11,694 nucleotides of DNA, taken from assembly GCA_022710245.1 (NCBI GenBank), contig JAKLHH010000116.1:1-11694 (forward strand), read 5' to 3'. Source of the DNA: Myxococcota bacterium (GTDB lineage: Bacteria > Myxococcota > Polyangia > GCA-2747355 > JAKLHH01). The translations under genes were made by a program, and so were the position numbers. The notes beneath the pieces were generated by a model. It was given only the letters and a program-made list of their open reading frames with translations, was not told the DNA's origin and searched no databases. Shown here piece after piece: positions 9,897-11,694 of this stretch. Position 1 is the stretch's first letter. Each line of letters starts with the position of its first letter.

Positions 9897-9947
9897 CAGC
9901 GCTGACCGGGCCCGAGGTGGGCCAGCCACCTCGGATCGGTCGCGCTG
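9897..9947. repeat. 51-nt imperfect inverted repeat forming a 20-bp stem-loop
   Basis: CAGCGC, GACCG and CCGAGGTGG pair in order with GCGCTG, CGGTC and CCACCTCGG. This gives 20 base pairs interrupted only by one bulged T (9903) and a 3-by-2 internal loop, with a 5-nt terminal loop (GCCAG). No T-run follows on either strand, so it is not a classical intrinsic terminator. Confidence 0.7.
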
Positions 9948-9992
9948 ATGGCCAGCCAGAGGTCTCAGATCTCCAGGCCGCAGCGCCCGCTG

Positions 9993-10030
9993 GCTGCCAG
10001 CTCTGTCAGAGGTCGCTGCCAGGTCTGTCA
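9993..10030. repeat. Two tandem copies of a 22-bp repeat
   Basis: GCTGCCAGCTCTGTCA (9993-10008) and GCTGCCAGGTCTGTCA (10015-10030) match in 15 of 16 bases with a 22-bp period; the spacer is GAGGTC. The second copy runs into the CTGTCA/TGACAG dyad. Two sites about two helical turns apart could bind a protein on one face of the DNA, but that is only a possibility. Confidence 0.6.
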
Positions 10031-10046
10031 ACGAGTGACAGCTTTG

Positions 10047-10075
10047 GCCTCAGAGCGGCGAGCTCGCCGCGAGGC
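10047..10075 (-). terminator. Bulged GC-rich hairpin downstream of the diguanylate cyclase gene
   Basis: GCCTC/GAGGC (5 bp) stacks on GCGGCG/CGCCGC (6 bp) across a 3-nt bulge, with an AGCT loop. The inner part is a perfect 16-bp palindrome (10055-10070). It begins 17 nt past the stop codon of the minus-strand diguanylate cyclase gene. There is no U tract behind it, so it is either a weak or Rho-assisted terminator or a 3'-end protecting structure. Confidence 0.4.
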
Positions 10076-10092
10076 GTGGGATCAAATGCGGT

Positions 10093-11244
10093 CTATCCCT
10101 GCTCGGCCCGGTCCCGCCCGCCTTGCTTGGCGCGGTAGAGCGCCTGGTCGGCGCGGCGCACCAGCTCCTCGCCCTTCTCGCCAGCCCGCAGCTCGGCGAA
10201 GCCCACCGAGCAGGTGACCTCGATCTCCTCCTCGATCCCGTCGACCTTGACCCGCATCCGCCGCATCAGCTCGAGGAGGCGCTCGCTGAGCCGGCGCGCG
10301 GCCGAGGCGTCCGCGTCGTGGAGCAGCACGGCGAACTCCTCGCCGCCGTAGCGCGCCACCAGGTCGTTGCGCCGCGGGAAGGCGCGGATCAGGCAGCCCG
10401 CCGCGCCCACCAGCACGCGGTCGCCGGCCGGGTGGCCGAAGCGATCGTTCACCTGCTTGAAGTGGTCGAGGTCGACCATCAGCAGCGTCAGCGCCTGGCC
10501 GGCGAACTGGCTGAGGTCGACGTAGCGGCCGAGCGCGCCGTCGAAGGCGCCGCGGTTGTGGAGCTGGGTGAGCGGGTCGAGCTCCATCGTGCGGCGCGCC
10601 TCGAGGAGGTCGGTGCGGAGCGCGCGGAGGCGCCCGCCGAGCGTCTTCAGCTGGCCCTCGAAGTGCGCGCGGCGGCGCTGCATCGCGTGCTGGATCGCGC
10701 CGGAGGTCTCCGCCACCAGGCCGCGCACGTGCTCGAGCGAGCCCTTCTGCACGGCGACCTCGAGGCTGGTCAGCGAGCCGCCGATGATCTTCTCCATCTC
10801 GGTGTCCGCGCCGGCGATCTCGCGCAGCCCTCCGACGAAGGCCCAGACGGTCTCCTTCAGCTCGCCGATGCGGCTCTCGACGAAGGTCTGCTCCTCGCGG
10901 CGGTGGAGCAGCACGAACTGCTGCAGCTCCTTCCAGGCACGGCCGGTGCGGCGTACGGGCTTCGCCTCGGAGCGGGGCGTGCCGGGCTCGGGCTCCGGCC
11001 CGGGCTCCTCGGGGAGCGGCGCGCCGGTGAGGACGTGGCGCACCCAGCCCTCGCAGAGGCGGGCGAAGCCCTCGCGGTCCAGGCTGGCGACGTCGAAGGC
11101 GTAGCGCCCGAGCGCGCGCAGGATGGCCGCGACGGTGTCCAGGGCCTGGTCGAGCAGGTCGCCGCCGACCGCGGGGAAGCCAGGCTCGGTGGCGCCGGTC
11201 GGAACAGCGACGGGTGTGGGTGGTTTCTTGCTGAAGAGTCCCAT
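10093..11244 (-). CDS. GGDEF-domain diguanylate cyclase, probably soluble
   Basis: Makes the second messenger cyclic di-GMP from two GTP. Read from the ATG at 11244 (MGLFSKKPP) it has 383 residues. The C-terminal GGDEF domain (about 220-380) is complete: DPLTQLHNRGAFD at about 223-235, the metal-binding LLMVDLDHFKQVND, the active-site GGEEF at 300-304 and VTCSVGFAE. RRND at 291-294 is the RxxD inhibitory site at its usual place, so product feedback is likely. The N-terminal 215 residues have no known sensor domain: a helical part (about 25-75), a Pro/Glu-rich linker (about 77-92) and a long helical, coiled-coil-like region (about 105-215) probably for dimerisation. There is no membrane segment or signal peptide. 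An in-frame GTG at 11256 would add 4 residues but has no Shine-Dalgarno; GAAGAGG lies just before the ATG, at short spacing. It is convergent with mutB and shares its strand with the Cys-rich gene. Confidence 0.9.
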   Translation of the reverse strand: MGLFSKKPPTPVAVPTGATEPGFPAVGGDLLDQALDTVAAILRALGRYAFDVASLDREGFARLCEGWVRHVLTGAPLPEEPGPEPEPGTPRSEAKPVRRTGRAWKELQQFVLLHRREEQTFVESRIGELKETVWAFVGGLREIAGADTEMEKIIGGSLTSLEVAVQKGSLEHVRGLVAETSGAIQHAMQRRRAHFEGQLKTLGGRLRALRTDLLEARRTMELDPLTQLHNRGAFDGALGRYVDLSQFAGQALTLLMVDLDHFKQVNDRFGHPAGDRVLVGAAGCLIRAFPRRNDLVARYGGEEFAVLLHDADASAARRLSERLLELMRRMRVKVDGIEEEIEVTCSVGFAELRAGEKGEELVRRADQALYRAKQGGRDRAEQG

Positions 11245-11247
11245 GGT

Positions 11248-11300
11248 CCTCTTCACATCGGCCGGCGAGGCGGGTACTTGAGCCGGCCGATGTGAGGAGG
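11248..11300 (-). promoter_or_regulatory. 19-nt inverted repeat covering the ribosome-binding site of the diguanylate cyclase gene
   Basis: Arms 11248-11266 and 11282-11300 are complementary at 18 of 19 positions around a 15-nt loop; the innermost 14 pairs (TCACATCGGCCGGC with its complement) are uninterrupted. In the minus-strand mRNA the Shine-Dalgarno GAGG is in the 3' foot of the stem, paired with CCTC in the 5' foot, 3 nt before the ATG. The element lies 38 bp beyond the stop codon of the upstream Cys-rich gene. It could hide the RBS in read-through transcripts, act as an operator, or help terminate the upstream transcript; no U tract follows. Confidence 0.65.
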
Positions 11301-11338
11301 CGGGGGCGCTTGGGGTGGGATTACAGCGTCCGGGCTCG

Positions 11339-11694
11339 CTAGCGGGCCGGGGCGCTGGAGAGGATGATGGCAGAGGCCTCCTTGCAATCAGCGGCGTTGA
11401 CCAGGGACAGGCGAGAGGCCTGGTCCGCGGCGTCGCACCAGCGCTGCTCGCAGCTCGCGCTGGTGTCGAAGAAGTGGCAGGTCACCGCGAAGTCGCAGGG
11501 CGCGGCGCAATCCACGGTGGCCCCGCTCTCGTCACCGGAGTTGTCCTCCGAGCTCTGGTCCTGGTCGCCGGACGTGTCCTCGCTGGCCGGCTGATCCTCG
11601 GTGGAGTCGTCGCCGGAGGAGAGCAGCCCGCAGAGGTCGCCGATGATGTCCCCGAACAGGTCGCAGAGGGTGCTGCCCCAGTCGGCCTGGGCGG
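11339..11694 (-). CDS. C-terminal part of a Cys-rich, probably exported protein with an acidic Ser/Asp linker (5'-partial)
   Basis: The reading frame enters from the right window edge and stops at 11339-11341, leaving 117 visible residues. First comes a segment with two cysteines (TLCDLFGDIIGDLCGLL), then a low-complexity linker of about 40 residues dominated by Asp, Glu, Ser and Gly. Last is a compact Cys-rich domain beginning DCAAPCDFAVTCHFFDTSASC, followed by RWC and ADC, six cysteines in all. The even cysteine number and acidic linker are typical of secreted or outer-surface proteins held by disulfides, as found in Myxococcota and their relatives. The signal peptide would be outside the window, so export is an inference. 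I do not recognise a named family. It is on the same strand as the diguanylate cyclase gene and ends 94 bp before its ATG, separated by the long inverted repeat. Confidence 0.68.
   Translation of the reverse strand, partial: AQADWGSTLCDLFGDIIGDLCGLLSSGDDSTEDQPASEDTSGDQDQSSEDNSGDESGATVDCAAPCDFAVTCHFFDTSASCEQRWCDAADQASRLSLVNAADCKEASAIILSSAPAR

Larger units (their letters stand above)
9811..10092. other. Hairpin-rich noncoding region between convergent mutB and the diguanylate cyclase gene
   Basis: About 280 bp with no credible gene; the open frames here resemble no known family. It is packed with inverted repeats: GGCGAGG/CCTCGCC (9844-9850 and 9866-9872), a long stem-loop at 9897-9947, GCTGG/CCAGC (9989-10001), CTGTCA/TGACAG (10025-10041) and a bulged stem at 10047-10075. 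There is also a 22-bp tandem repeat near 9993-10030. Bidirectional termination for two convergent genes is the simplest role. A small RNA or regulator binding sites are alternatives. Confidence 0.55.

Noticed and set aside
9897..9947. An integron attC site
   Set aside because: The stem lacks the conserved GTTRRRY/RYYYAAC core sites, and no integrase or cassette is nearby.
9809..10138. A 109-codon plus-strand open frame after mutB
   Set aside because: It starts inside the terminator, has no RBS, runs through several hairpins into the antisense of the cyclase gene, and its product resembles nothing.
11320..11325. TGTAAT on the minus strand as a -10 box for the cyclase gene
   Set aside because: It matches five of six consensus bases, but the expected -35 position reads GGCCCG, so there is too little to call a promoter.

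Overview
The window comes from a very GC-rich bacterium. By eye, most coding DNA is above 70% G+C, with G/C strongly preferred at third codon positions. The set ribD-ribE-ribBX-ribH-nusB, a two-subunit B12-dependent methylmalonyl-CoA mutase, a diguanylate cyclase and a secreted Cys-rich protein with an acidic Ser/Asp linker together suggest a proteobacterium of the old Deltaproteobacteria or a Myxococcota relative. That placement is an inference; no rRNA or other phylogenetic marker is present.

Layout. 1-377: lower-GC DNA with a small hydrophobic protein (possibly the tail of a longer one) and a textbook sigma-70 promoter ending a few bases before ribD. 378-2127: ribD and ribE, 2 bp apart. 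The ribE frame is broken near its end, and the normal C-terminus is found in another frame. 2189-3046: a Sel1-repeat gene on the minus strand, with less GC-rich noncoding DNA to about 3390. It sits inside what is normally one continuous riboflavin operon. 3442-5507: ribBA (RibBX type, with a degenerate GTP cyclohydrolase II half), ribH and nusB, tightly packed. 5622-9790: mutA and mutB overlapping by 4 bp, then an intrinsic terminator. 9811-10092: a noncoding stretch between convergent genes, full of inverted repeats. 10093-11244 (minus): a GGDEF diguanylate cyclase whose ribosome-binding site lies in one arm of a 19-nt inverted repeat. 11339-11694 (minus): the C-terminal end of a Cys-rich, probably exported protein that runs off the window.

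How the genes work together. RibD (deaminase/reductase), RibBX (3,4-dihydroxy-2-butanone 4-phosphate synthase), RibH (lumazine synthase) and RibE (riboflavin synthase) supply every riboflavin step after GTP cyclohydrolase II, except the phosphatase step. GTP cyclohydrolase II itself probably comes from a separate ribA elsewhere. NusB is a usual passenger of this operon. MutAB interconverts methylmalonyl-CoA and succinyl-CoA for propionate-type metabolism; its chaperone (meaB) and epimerase are not in this window.

Most of the window is ordinary metabolism, and I found no convincing new multi-gene system. The points most worth a second look are the TadA-like head on RibD at a GC step (chimera or recombination), the ribE frameshift, the Sel1 insertion, the RBS-occluding hairpin before the diguanylate cyclase, and the 51-nt stem-loop between mutB and that cyclase.
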